From contig CATPCJ010000157.1 of the NCBI GenBank assembly GCA_955652915.1, positions 1-52,127 on the forward strand: 52,127 bases of DNA. Reading direction: 5' to 3'. This stretch comes from an uncultured Bryobacteraceae bacterium (GTDB taxonomy: Bacteria > Acidobacteriota > Terriglobia > Bryobacterales > Bryobacteraceae). The translations under genes and the position numbers were made by a program. Shown here piece by piece: positions 18,838 through 27,183 of this stretch (positions within the stretch are counted from its first letter, which is position 1; the number at the start of each line of letters is the position of its first letter). The notes below the pieces were generated by a model. That model had not been told where the DNA came from, did no database searches, and saw only the letters and a program-made list of their open reading frames with translations.

Positions 18838-19206
18838 ATGAAATACATGCTGTTGATTTACCTTGACGAGAACGCCCTGAACGAGACCGAGCGCCAGGAA
18901 TGTTACGCCGAGTCCGCGCAGCTCGCGCAGGATCTCAACTCCAATGGTCAATATCTGGCCACCGCTCCGCTGCACCCCACGTCGACGGCCACCAGCGTCC
19001 GGATGCGCGATGGCAGGCGGTTCGTGACCGACGGCCCGTTCGCGGAGACGCGCGAGCAACTCGGCGGCTTCTTCATGATCGACGCCAAGGATCTCGACGA
19101 GGCCATAGGCATAGCCGCGCGGATTCCCGGCGCGCGCAAAGGCGCCGTCGAAATCCGGCCGGTGATCGAGGTAGCGGGACTGCCGGATACAAGGAGCACG
19201 AAATGA
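18838..19206 (+). CDS. YCII/DGPF-domain protein
   Basis: A 122-residue protein of the YCII-related (DGPF) family: MKYMLLIYLDEN at the start, the RFVTDGPFAETREQLGGFF block that names the family, and a C-terminal PGARKGAVEIRPV segment. The start is the ATG at 18838, since upstream codons in the frame lack similarity. The fold is a ferredoxin-like dimer; its reaction in this context is unknown. It is divergent from the ECF sigma gene, with 76 bp between starts, and overlaps the DoxX gene (ATGA). The sigma factor probably drives this pair; that is inferred from the known association. Confidence 0.92.
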   Translation: MKYMLLIYLDENALNETERQECYAESAQLAQDLNSNGQYLATAPLHPTSTATSVRMRDGRRFVTDGPFAETREQLGGFFMIDAKDLDEAIGIAARIPGARKGAVEIRPVIEVAGLPDTRSTK

Positions 19207-19637
19207 ACCCTTCGCGGCGGACCACCTGGGCCGTAAGAATACTCACCACGTTAGTTATACTTCCCTTTACGCTGAGCGGAATCATGAAAGTGATGCACGC
19301 GCCCATGGTAGTGGAGGGATTCACCCGTATGAAAATACCGGAAGGGGCAATCTTGTTCATTGGGATCGTGGAACTGTCCTGCCTGGCTCTATATCTGGTC
19401 CCGCGAACCACGGTTCTGGGAACTCTGCTTCTCACCGGATATCTCGGGGGAGCAGTGCTGGCGAACATCATCAATCGATCCGACTTCATCCACGCTTTGG
19501 TTATTGGGCTAATCGTCTGGGCCGGCGCCTGGTTGCGAGTCGCCGAACTCCGGACGCTAATCCCCATTTATCAGGGCAAAGAGAGCACGGCCAGACTATC
19601 CGCCGCTAAACCGGGGGGTCCGGCTATACAGGGTTAG
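19203..19637 (+). CDS. DoxX-like membrane protein
   Basis: A 144-residue four-helix membrane protein of the DoxX/DoxD-like family. Hydrophobic helices are visible at ILTTLVILPFTLSGIMKV, ILFIGIVELSCLALYLV, LGTLLLTGYLGGAVLANI and ALVIGLIVWAGAWL. The start ATG overlaps the YCII stop, which shows that the larger frame from 18900 is only partly real. Such proteins are linked to redox or sulfur-stress functions in some bacteria, but its job here is unknown beyond belonging to the sigma-factor cluster. Confidence 0.88.
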   Translation: MNPSRRTTWAVRILTTLVILPFTLSGIMKVMHAPMVVEGFTRMKIPEGAILFIGIVELSCLALYLVPRTTVLGTLLLTGYLGGAVLANIINRSDFIHALVIGLIVWAGAWLRVAELRTLIPIYQGKESTARLSAAKPGGPAIQG

Positions 19638-19719
19638 GGAGCGGTTACACGACCACCGTTAGTGCTGTTGATGAACCCATTTACAATGAATGCAATAAAT
19701 TTCGGAAAGGAAATAAGGC

Positions 19720-20835
19720 ATGAGTAAAGTACGAGTACTAGTTGGTACACGCAAGGGCGCATTCGTCCTGACATCGGATGGCAAGCGCGAAGAGTGGGAC
19801 GTCAGTGGCCCCCATTTCGCGGGCTGGGAGATATACCATGTTAAGGGCTCGCCGGTGGACCGGGATCGGCTGTACGCGTCGCAGTCCAGCGCCTGGTCCG
19901 GGCAGGTGATTCAGCGCTCCAACGACGGAGGAAAGACGTGGGGGCCGGTAGATAACAAGTTCGTGTACGACGGCGTCGCCGGCACTCACCAGTGGTACGA
20001 CGGCACACCGCACCCGTGGGAGTTCAAGCGAGTCTGGCATCTCGAACCGTCACTGACGGATCCGGACACCGTTTACGCCGGAGTGGAGGACGCCGCCTTG
20101 TTCCGCACCGTCGACGGCGGCCAGAGCTGGCAGGAACTCAACGGACTTCGCGCTCACGGCTCCGGGCCCCGCTGGCAGCCGGGCGCCGGTGGGATGTGCC
20201 TGCACACGATTATTCTCGATCCGAGCGACCCCAACCGGATCTTCATCGCCATCTCGGCGGCGGGCGCGTTCCGTACCGACGACGCCGGCAAGACCTGGCG
20301 ACCGATTAACAAGGGACTACACTCACTCTACATTCCCGATCCAACGGCCGAGGTCGGCCACTGCGTTCACCACGTCGCCATGCATCCGTCTCGCCCGGGC
20401 GTGCTGTTCATGCAAAAGCATTGGGATGTCATGCGCAGCGACGATGCCGGCGACTCATGGCACGAGGTCAGCGGAAACTTGCCGACCGACTTCGGATTTG
20501 TCATCGACGTTCACGCGCACGAGCCGGAGACCATTTACGTGGTCCCGATCAAGAGCGACGCCGAGCACTTCGTGCCCGACGGAAAGTTGCGAGTGTACCG
20601 CAGCCGGACAGGCGGAAACGAGTGGGAGGCGCTTACCAATGGTCTGCCACAGACCGATTGCTATGTCAACGTGCTGCGCGACGCCATGGCGGTTGACTCG
20701 CTCGATAAGTGCGGCGTGTATTTCGGCACCAGCGGCGGGCAAGTATACGCATCAGCCGATGCCGGAGACAACTGGGCTCCTATTGTCCGGGATCTTCCGG
20801 CGGTGCTTTCTGTCGAGGTTCAGACGCTGCCATGA
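19720..20835 (+). CDS. Asp-box (BNR/sortilin-like) beta-propeller protein
   Basis: A 371-residue protein with six Asp-box turns (S/T-x-D-x-G-x-x-W): [50 protein letters not shown] and [10 protein letters not shown]. These are blades of a sialidase/sortilin-type propeller. Such proteins are often labelled exo-alpha-sialidase or glycosyl hydrolase, but no catalytic arginine triad can be identified, so enzyme activity is doubtful. There is no signal peptide, so it seems cytosolic. A strong ribosome binding site (GAAAGGAAATAAGG) precedes the ATG. The stop overlaps the next gene's start (ATGA), so it is coupled to a ThiS/MoaD-like protein. Confidence 0.85.
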   Translation: MSKVRVLVGTRKGAFVLTSDGKREEWDVSGPHFAGWEIYHVKGSPVDRDRLYASQSSAWSGQVIQRSNDGGKTWGPVDNKFVYDGVAGTHQWYDGTPHPWEFKRVWHLEPSLTDPDTVYAGVEDAALFRTVDGGQSWQELNGLRAHGSGPRWQPGAGGMCLHTIILDPSDPNRIFIAISAAGAFRTDDAGKTWRPINKGLHSLYIPDPTAEVGHCVHHVAMHPSRPGVLFMQKHWDVMRSDDAGDSWHEVSGNLPTDFGFVIDVHAHEPETIYVVPIKSDAEHFVPDGKLRVYRSRTGGNEWEALTNGLPQTDCYVNVLRDAMAVDSLDKCGVYFGTSGGQVYASADAGDNWAPIVRDLPAVLSVEVQTLP

Positions 20836-21128
20836 TTCGTGTCGCGCTCCCGGGACATCTGCGGACGCTGGCGAACATTGATGGCGAGGTGAAGCTCGAG
20901 ATCGCGGGCGAGGTCACGCAGCGTTCGGTCCTCGACGCGCTGGAGGGCGTATATCCAATGTTGCGGGGGACCATCCGGGATCATGTCACGCAAAAGCGGC
21001 GCCCATTCTTGCGGTTCTTCGCCTGCGCGGAAGATCTCTCGCATGAATCGCCGGACGTTCCGCTGCCTGCGGCCGTCGCTTCAGGCGCGGAACCTTTTTT
21101 GATCCTCGGCGCGATTGCCGGCGGTTAG
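20832..21128 (+). CDS. MoaD/ThiS-family small protein ending in Gly-Gly
   Basis: A 98-residue ubiquitin-fold protein. The N terminus ([14 protein letters not shown]) and the central [18 protein letters not shown] helix fit the MoaD/ThiS family, and the chain ends AIAGG, the diglycine tail that is adenylated and turned into a thiocarboxylate in sulfur carriers. No MoeB/ThiF-type activating enzyme or cofactor pathway gene is nearby. It is coupled by a four-base overlap to the Asp-box protein. Whether it carries sulfur or tags a protein is unknown. Confidence 0.85.
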   Translation: MIRVALPGHLRTLANIDGEVKLEIAGEVTQRSVLDALEGVYPMLRGTIRDHVTQKRRPFLRFFACAEDLSHESPDVPLPAAVASGAEPFLILGAIAGG

Positions 21129-21334
21129 CCGCAAACGGACTTTTCAATCGCACAACGCCAAATGCGAGACAGCCTTCAAATTGGTCTTTGGCCGGGCCAA
21201 GCCACACCAGTATCGCACCGATACCAACGTATCGTTGACAAACAACGCCCCGGCGCTGCGCATGACAGCATTTTCGCCGAGGCGCTCGGCTGATCCTGAT
21301 TCGAATCGGCTCTTGAAGCCGGTTTTGGTCCGTC

Positions 21335-21454
21335 CTATATTATTCGGGCCAGAATGAAGCCCGCGGTGGTGAGCATCAACAGACCCGTTACCGTCCACGT
21401 GACGATCCACAACGTCCTCATGTGAAGAGCGTCTGGACGTTCATCATTTTTCAT
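21335..21454 (-). CDS. 39-residue single-pass membrane peptide at the end of the ACIII operon
   Basis: A short frame: start ATG at 21454, stop TAG at 21335. The peptide begins MKNDERPDALHMRTLWIVTW and continues with a hydrophobic segment ending GFILARII, forming one predicted transmembrane helix with a charged N-terminal head. A purine-rich AAGGCGG lies about 10 bases upstream. It starts 43 bp after the barrel gene, in the same direction. Small hydrophobic peptides are common accessory subunits of respiratory complexes, so it may be one for ACIII. I recognise no family; position and ribosome binding site are the main support. Confidence 0.6.
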   Translation of the reverse strand: MKNDERPDALHMRTLWIVTWTVTGLLMLTTAGFILARII

Positions 21455-21496
21455 GCTGTTGTACCGCCTTTTTTAAGGTTGAAGATCCGGCGATCT

Positions 21497-22045
21497 TCAG
21501 AACCCGAGCCCGAAGTGAAGTCCAAACGTGACCGGGTTGGTGCTAGGGCCGCCTTGCGGCCGATTGAAACGAACAGGGAGAACTGCTTCCACGAAATAAG
21601 CTTTGAAGAAGTGTCCTTCGATGGGCCAACTGTGATTCACCAGAGGCGTGAATCCAAACTGCGAGGAATTGATATCGAAGGCCACGCGCATTCCCGCTGC
21701 CCAGTGGTGGCCCAGACCCCATACGAGTCCGGGATGAACGGTGAGGCTTGTCTTTCGTGGCGAGTCCTGTATCGAGGGAACGAACTCGAGATCGTAGGCC
21801 ATGCGCCCCTTACCCTTGAATGTGACTCCCAGCGGGAAGCCGATCGCAAAATTGTCGCCCAGGTTTGTCGTCTGACCACCGGCATGCGTAACCAGCGGCA
21901 GGACAAATCCGATGTGTCCACCGATGTTGTCATCCGCGCGCGCGGATGGCGTGAAAAGTATTCCGTGCATCAACAGGACCGCCGCGGCAACCCAGAACGT
22001 CTTCCGCCCGGCCCTCAACACTCTCTGCAATAGCTCTGCTTTCAT
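21497..22045 (-). CDS. Small outer-membrane beta-barrel protein
   Basis: A 182-residue exported protein. A basic N terminus and hydrophobic stretch (WVAAAVLLMHGILF) end at SARA-DD, a typical signal cleavage site. The mature part alternates polar and hydrophobic residues in short strands (GHIGFVLPLVTHAG, NFAIGFPLGVTFKG, MAYDLEFVPSI) and ends in GLHFGLGF, with the C-terminal Phe expected of a protein inserted by the BAM machine. It is the size of an eight-stranded barrel. Its start overlaps the stop of the five-haem cytochrome gene (ATGA), a strong coupling that suggests a shared role at the outer membrane. Confidence 0.8.
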   Translation of the reverse strand: MKAELLQRVLRAGRKTFWVAAAVLLMHGILFTPSARADDNIGGHIGFVLPLVTHAGGQTTNLGDNFAIGFPLGVTFKGKGRMAYDLEFVPSIQDSPRKTSLTVHPGLVWGLGHHWAAGMRVAFDINSSQFGFTPLVNHSWPIEGHFFKAYFVEAVLPVRFNRPQGGPSTNPVTFGLHFGLGF

Positions 22046-24864
22046 CGTTCGTCTCCTGTTTTGGTTTTTGTTTGATGCTTGAAATCAAAACTCGCCAGAT
22101 TCACGGATCGCCGAAAACCCATTGGCACGCTCGTGTCTCCGGTTCCCGGAGTACCTTCCGGGCTTACCTTGAAATTCCACAGCACCTCATGGGAGGTACA
22201 GTTTCCGGCCGCGTCGCAGATCCCGCCCTTGACGCGAGCCGTATATTTTTCACCTGCTTTCAAGAGAATTGAATCTGGGAAAAGCCCCCAGGCGCCGTCG
22301 CCGATCTGGTCCACCCAAGCCGCCACTGGTTTGCCCTGGGAATCGGTCAAGGTGAACGTCTTCGCATCCACGCCCCGGACGGGCTTCGAGAAGAAAATCT
22401 TTACCACCACATCCCGATAAACGTTGACGGCTCCAGTCGACGGATACGTGGCGGCCTCCGGTGGCGTCTTGTCCGCGGGCGCGCCGGCCACCGGAATGAT
22501 CCAATTACGGACGATCATGGGAACCGGGGGCGAGCCCTCCACCACCGCGGGTTCCGTGCTCGGCTTGCGTCCATCGCACAGGCCGCCCAGCACGCACGGC
22601 TCAAGAATAAAGTTGCCGTTCGTGTCCGTCATGTTCCCGAGAAATTTCAGCGCGACAATCGCTTCGACGGATTGATAGTAGACCGCGGCGCTAATGGCAA
22701 TCGGTCCCCGGGTTCCTTGCGGAATCACCACTGAGTAACGGTCCACTCTCTTGGTCGCGGCGGGATCCGGCATGGGTTTGAAGCGCGTGTCCATGAGGAA
22801 GGAATCGTCGAACAGATCGCCGTTATGGTTGAGGTCCCGGAACTGCGGCAAGCCGTCTGGATTGGTGGCGGCATCGATCACTCGCCCACGTTCGTCGATC
22901 GGCAGACCTTGTTTATTGGTCACCAGGTTGAGCGGCGCTGCGTAAGGCAGGTCGAGTGTCGGGCAACCATCTCCAAGAGACGCCACGGCCTTGAACTGCA
23001 TGGCGTAAGGATCCGCCGAACCGGCGGGGATTCTCCAATCACAATTCTTCGGGAAGTTCGGATCCGCCATTTCTTCCCGAGTCAGATTCCCGATACCGGC
23101 CGAGGTGCGATTCCAGACCGAATCGTAAATCGGCAGTTCGTTGCCCGTGGACAAATCGTAAGCATGGACGCTCAGCCACGCCGTCCGGCCTTCGGGGAAC
23201 CCAGTGGGGAAATTGTGTCCGCTGCCGGTGTTCGCGAGAGTTATCTTTAATGGAACCTTGTCCCCTGGCCGGCCAACCCCAGGCGCCTCCATATCCATGC
23301 TGAGCACGTGCCGCAAGCGATCCCAGGCCAGCCGTGCCTGCTGCGTATACGCTCCCTTCCTCTCCATGTGCGTCCAGTAGCCTCGCGAGTAGGGGCTTTT
23401 GTGGTCGTCCGACGAGAAGCTGAAAGCGGACAATTCCGGATAAGGCGAAACGCTGCCGGACTTGTCCACATCCTTGCCGATCAAGCCGGGTACCAGCGCA
23501 TTGCCGCCCACGAAATGATGCGCGAAGAAAGGTCGCGCGGCCCCATCTGTCGCGACGGCATCGGACGGAATCGGAAGCGGGTGGCCGCCTTGATAGAGAG
23601 TCTGCGCGGTGCCGGGCTGGCCGTAGTCCTGCTGCATATGGCAACTCTGGCAATCGCGCTTGTAATGCGGATCGAAGTTGGCATTGCCCGGACGATCGGC
23701 GTAGCGGCTGTTGGACCATTCCGTATAAGTGCGCTCAATCGGAAATCCGCCCACCCATTTGTGAAGCTTGTTCTTGATGGGCAGCGCGTTCGTCACATCG
23801 TGGCAAGCGGCGCACATTTCGGCGCGGACAAACATCGCCTGGTGGTAGCCTTTGTGTTTCTTGGGATCCGATCCCATGTGCTGATAGGGAATGTCCTGGC
23901 CGAATACCTGGCTCGTGTTGGCATCGACGGCCGCGGGAGGATCGTTGCTGCTGAGCGGTCCAAACGGTTCAAAGATGCCGATCACATGCGGAGAGAGGCG
24001 GAAGGAACCGGCCCCGATGCTGTATCCGAGATTGCGCTTGGTGGGGTCGGCCACCTGGAACATGTCCTGTTGCGCCGTGCCCAGAATCTCCGCTCGCGTT
24101 TTGGCGCCAACAGCCGGATTGTATTCATTGCCGCTGCGCGCATAGTTATGAAAGGGTGTGTCGCGAGTAGCCGCGAAGCTATGGCAGATGGCGCAGAAAA
24201 TCCCGCTCTTACCTGAGTCGGTGTTGCGGTATTGGGCCTCCAGCGTGGCAAACGCGAGTCCCGTGCCGTTGTCGGAAGTGGGGTTGTAGTTTGGGTCGAC
24301 CGGCGCGACTTCGCGGTGCGTTGCGGCATCTATCTTAATGTTACGGATCGGAACGTTGTCGAGATAGTTGGCGGGCATGTGGCAGCGGGAGCAGAAGGCG
24401 TCGAGAAGCGATCCCGGCCGGGAGACCGTATACTTGCCGGTTCCAATGTCGAACTCCGACGCGCACTCACCTGGCTTCGAGAACGGATTGCGGCGTGCCT
24501 TGGGCGTGCCATCGGGAGGATCGGGTATGTCACACTCGCCATTCGCGGAAGTTTCTTTGGCCAACAACAGAAACGCCGCCCGCCAGACCGGATCGCGCCA
24601 GGAGTTAGACATCATCGAGCCGTTCCATTGGTCGAAAATCTTCTGATGACAGTTCTGGCATTGTCCGGGATTGTTCTGGGTCTGCCAGTAGTCCTCGTAG
24701 GGAGGCGGGAAAGCCTGGGCCTCCGCTGTAATGTAGGGAGCCGCTTCGGGGATCCGGTTGGGAAGATCGGCCAGGCTGTTTGGATCGGTTGGATAAACGA
24801 ATGCGCTGACGCCCAGCGCCGTTACCGCGAAAATCGTTCCTTTCAGGATTCTCAGATCGATCAT
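22042..24864 (-). CDS. Five-haem c-type cytochrome with C-terminal Ig-like domain
   Basis: A 940-residue exported cytochrome. Five CxxCH haem sites occur in the N-terminal half: CQNCH, CSRCH, CAICH, CAACH and CQSCH. The middle has a beta-sandwich-like part (VPLKITLANTGSGHNFPTGF, then EGRTAWLSVHAYD). The last 130 or so residues, from DKTPPEAATYPSTGAVNVY, look like a bacterial Ig-like (Big_5-type) domain. I chose the ATG at 24864 (MIDLRILKGTIFAVTALGVS), which overlaps the actF stop and opens a signal-anchor; the open frame extends to 25662 but that part is actF read out of frame. It probably carries electrons in the periplasm or at the outer membrane for the ACIII operon; partner and direction are inferred. 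Confidence 0.85.
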   Translation of the reverse strand: MIDLRILKGTIFAVTALGVSAFVYPTDPNSLADLPNRIPEAAPYITAEAQAFPPPYEDYWQTQNNPGQCQNCHQKIFDQWNGSMMSNSWRDPVWRAAFLLLAKETSANGECDIPDPPDGTPKARRNPFSKPGECASEFDIGTGKYTVSRPGSLLDAFCSRCHMPANYLDNVPIRNIKIDAATHREVAPVDPNYNPTSDNGTGLAFATLEAQYRNTDSGKSGIFCAICHSFAATRDTPFHNYARSGNEYNPAVGAKTRAEILGTAQQDMFQVADPTKRNLGYSIGAGSFRLSPHVIGIFEPFGPLSSNDPPAAVDANTSQVFGQDIPYQHMGSDPKKHKGYHQAMFVRAEMCAACHDVTNALPIKNKLHKWVGGFPIERTYTEWSNSRYADRPGNANFDPHYKRDCQSCHMQQDYGQPGTAQTLYQGGHPLPIPSDAVATDGAARPFFAHHFVGGNALVPGLIGKDVDKSGSVSPYPELSAFSFSSDDHKSPYSRGYWTHMERKGAYTQQARLAWDRLRHVLSMDMEAPGVGRPGDKVPLKITLANTGSGHNFPTGFPEGRTAWLSVHAYDLSTGNELPIYDSVWNRTSAGIGNLTREEMADPNFPKNCDWRIPAGSADPYAMQFKAVASLGDGCPTLDLPYAAPLNLVTNKQGLPIDERGRVIDAATNPDGLPQFRDLNHNGDLFDDSFLMDTRFKPMPDPAATKRVDRYSVVIPQGTRGPIAISAAVYYQSVEAIVALKFLGNMTDTNGNFILEPCVLGGLCDGRKPSTEPAVVEGSPPVPMIVRNWIIPVAGAPADKTPPEAATYPSTGAVNVYRDVVVKIFFSKPVRGVDAKTFTLTDSQGKPVAAWVDQIGDGAWGLFPDSILLKAGEKYTARVKGGICDAAGNCTSHEVLWNFKVSPEGTPGTGDTSVPMGFRRSVNLASFDFKHQTKTKTGDER

Positions 24865-26072
24865 TGGCTGGCTCCTTGTACCAAGGGGTGAGCAAAAGTT
24901 TCGTGAGCCAAATGCAGTTCCGCCTCGGCGGCCAGGATCGGATCGTGTACCGGCACCGGCGGAGCCGTGGCAAAACTCCGGACGAAGATCAGGTACAGAA
25001 GGGCCGCATAGCCGGCCGCGATGACCAGCTCCTGGGCCCCGAATCTTGGCGCGCTCCAAACGGCCGGCATGATCAGGACATATAGGTCCAGCCAGTGGCC
25101 GCACAGCAGCAAAGCGCTGACCGCCGCGAGCACGCGGGGATTTCGTTTCGTACGCACCGGCAGCAGCACCGCGAACGGAATCACCCAATTCACCAGGAAG
25201 TTCGACACGAAGAGCCATAGCCACGGCCCATTCGTACGCTTGAAATGGTGGCTCACTTCCTCGGGAATATTTCCGTACCAGATCAGCAGGTACTGGCAGG
25301 TCCAAATGTACGCCCAGAAGGTGGAGAAGGCGAACAGCATTTTGCCCAGATCGTGAAGCTGCTGCTCGCTGATCGAATCCCGAAGCACGCCGGCCCGCTT
25401 CAACAGCACGGCCGCCAATGTGACGGCGGCGATGCCCTGCACAAACGTGCCGATGAAAGCATAGATGCCGAACATTGTGCTGAACCATTCCGGCTCCAGC
25501 GAGATCAGCCAGTCGAACGCGCCCATGGTGAACGTCACGGCGAATATCAGGACAAACATAATGGAGTAGCGTGTCAGCCGTTGGTGCAGAACCAGGCTGA
25601 GTGCCGGGTTCCGATCCTGTTCGCGCGAGGTCTTGCGCCAAAGCCAGATCAACAAAGTCCACAGTGCGAGGGCCACGGCCATGCGCCCAAAAACCCAGGG
25701 AGTTTGCAAGTATTGCAACTTTCCCGCGAAGGACGGCTCATGCGCCAGCCCACCGGGGCGGCTCCACGCATAGATCGTCTGCCGGCCGAAGAAGAGGACC
25801 AGCATCAACACGGCTGCCGCCGGGAGACCCAGCATCAATGCTTCGGGGATTCTGCGCAAACTGGCGGACCAACGTGCTCCCGTGAGCCGTTGAGTGGCCA
25901 GGAAAAACATCGCGGATAGAGAAAGCGACATGATGTAGAAGCCGTTCAGAAGAAGATTGGGCCAGGTCCGATCGGGCGTCGAATATACGCCGTAAATCGC
26001 CATGGCGGTTCCCGCAAGAATCAGGCACAAGGCTACCAGGCGGCTTCTCGGAGAAACTTCAAACAGACGCAT
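24861..26072 (-). CDS. actF: Alternative complex III subunit ActF
   Basis: A 403-residue membrane protein with about ten hydrophobic helices, matching the ActF integral subunit of quinol:cytochrome c/HiPIP oxidoreductase, a shorter relative of the NrfD-like subunit ActC. Recognisable stretches are TMGAFDWLISLEPEWFSTMF, QLHDLGKMLFAF and WAYIWTCQYLLIWYGNIPEE. I chose the ATG at 26072 (MRLFEVSPRSR). A GTG nine bases earlier (VTEMRL) would overlap the actE stop and is a credible alternative. The open frame to 26333 is actE out of frame. The stop overlaps the next gene's start. Confidence 0.93.
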   Translation of the reverse strand: MRLFEVSPRSRLVALCLILAGTAMAIYGVYSTPDRTWPNLLLNGFYIMSLSLSAMFFLATQRLTGARWSASLRRIPEALMLGLPAAAVLMLVLFFGRQTIYAWSRPGGLAHEPSFAGKLQYLQTPWVFGRMAVALALWTLLIWLWRKTSREQDRNPALSLVLHQRLTRYSIMFVLIFAVTFTMGAFDWLISLEPEWFSTMFGIYAFIGTFVQGIAAVTLAAVLLKRAGVLRDSISEQQLHDLGKMLFAFSTFWAYIWTCQYLLIWYGNIPEEVSHHFKRTNGPWLWLFVSNFLVNWVIPFAVLLPVRTKRNPRVLAAVSALLLCGHWLDLYVLIMPAVWSAPRFGAQELVIAAGYAALLYLIFVRSFATAPPVPVHDPILAAEAELHLAHETFAHPLVQGASQ

Positions 26073-26077
26073 TTCTG

Positions 26078-26653
26078 TCACTTCAAATCTCCGGGCTGCG
26101 CGGAGGCCGCGTCGTCGGCCATTTGTTGCAGCGTGTGTACGTAAGTAACGACCTTCCAGCGCTCGTCCGCGCTGAGTTGCGCGGCATAAGATGGCATTTT
26201 GCCGGAGCCTGTCGTGATCACGTGGAAAATCCGGCCTTCCGGAAACGGCTTCACCCGATCGGATGTATACGTCGGAGGATGAGGAATCTTCTCGGCTAGA
26301 GGACCGTCTCCCTTGCCGCTCGCCCCGTGGCACACCAGGCAGTAGGTTTCGAACAGCGCCTTTCCTTCTTCCAGAGTTTTTGGAGTAGCGGCATAAGGAT
26401 TTTGAAGTTCGCGGCCGGCTCGCGCCGCTTCGTCGTCTCCGGTTCCATAGTGCATGGGAGAGTATCCACGCGCGATTGTCCCCGCGACGGGCCGCTGTAA
26501 CGTCAAACCGTCTCGTGTCACCGGACTAGGCGCGAAGGCTTTATAGGCGGGATCGCGCGCCATGTCGGGCATATATTCGAAGGCTCGCTTTTGCGAACTT
26601 GCGCCGCAGCCCGCCAACACTACCAGGAACATTGTGCAGACAATACGTTTCAC
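26078..26653 (-). CDS. actE: Alternative complex III subunit ActE, monohaem cytochrome c lipoprotein
   Basis: A 191-residue lipoprotein cytochrome. The N terminus MKRIVCTMFLVVLAGC carries a lipobox (LAGC), so it is anchored by lipid on the periplasmic side. One haem site, CLVCH, lies near residue 108 within YCLVCHGASGKGDGPLA. GSGKMPSYAAQLS gives the probable Met ligand. It is the monohaem subunit that hands electrons from the ACIII core to soluble or oxidase partners. It starts four bases inside the actD end (ATGA). Confidence 0.95.
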   Translation of the reverse strand: MKRIVCTMFLVVLAGCGASSQKRAFEYMPDMARDPAYKAFAPSPVTRDGLTLQRPVAGTIARGYSPMHYGTGDDEAARAGRELQNPYAATPKTLEEGKALFETYCLVCHGASGKGDGPLAEKIPHPPTYTSDRVKPFPEGRIFHVITTGSGKMPSYAAQLSADERWKVVTYVHTLQQMADDAASAQPGDLK

Positions 26654-27183
26654 AGCTCGCCTGCCTTTTCCTCGACTCCGGTCACTCCGCTTTGCTCCAG
26701 CAGCAAGCGGGCCAGATGAGCGTCAAAGGAATCGTCGCGTATTCGGAGCACTAGCGCGAAGGTATTGTCGGTGACTCCGTGGAGCATCGGGCTTTCGCGC
26801 TTTCCCGGGAATAGACGGGCGCGCAGGAACAGAGCCGCTACCGTGGACAATCCTCCAATCAGGACCGTGAGCTCAAAGGTGATGGGGACGAAGGCGAGCG
26901 TGGAATTCGCGGGCTTTCCGCCAACGTTCAAGGGCCAATCCCAAATTGCTGTGTAAAACTGCATAAGCAGCGCGAAAATCAGCGCGGCCCCGCCGGCCCC
27001 TAACGTTACCCACGGCAGGCGGGTCCGGCGAATCCCCATCTCACCATCCAGATTGTGGATGGGATAGGGAGCGTAGACATCGAAGATGCGGAAGCCACGA
27101 TCGCGCACTGCCCGTACGGCCTGGAGCAAGCTGTTCTGGTCCAGGAAAGTGGCGACTAAAAAGTTCTTAGGCACGGGCGGCAC
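26650..27183 (-). CDS. actD: Alternative complex III subunit ActD (DUF3341)
   Basis: A 177-residue DUF3341 protein. The N-terminal soluble part has the family pattern (FLDQNSLLQAVRAVRDRGFR, then FDVYAPYPIHNLD). Two membrane helices follow (LPWVTLGAGGAALIFALLMQ and FELTVLIGGLSTVAALFL), then a C-terminal soluble tail (LRIRDDSFDAHLARLLLEQS). ActD braces the membrane part of ACIII and holds no cofactor. Its start overlaps the actC end by 17 bp, and its stop overlaps actE. Confidence 0.95.
   Translation of the reverse strand: MPPVPKNFLVATFLDQNSLLQAVRAVRDRGFRIFDVYAPYPIHNLDGEMGIRRTRLPWVTLGAGGAALIFALLMQFYTAIWDWPLNVGGKPANSTLAFVPITFELTVLIGGLSTVAALFLRARLFPGKRESPMLHGVTDNTFALVLRIRDDSFDAHLARLLLEQSGVTGVEEKAGEL

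Noticed and set aside
18762-18848. Longer start of the ECF sigma factor
   Set aside because: It would overlap the divergent YCII gene, and the added residues do not look like a sigma factor.
24865-25662. Extension of the five-haem cytochrome frame by 266 codons
   Set aside because: The extra part is actF read in another frame; it has no family features, and the ATG at 24864 overlaps the actF stop as in neighbouring joins.
26073-26333. Upstream extension of actF
   Set aside because: It lies wholly inside actE in another frame; the ActF-like sequence begins at MRLFEV.
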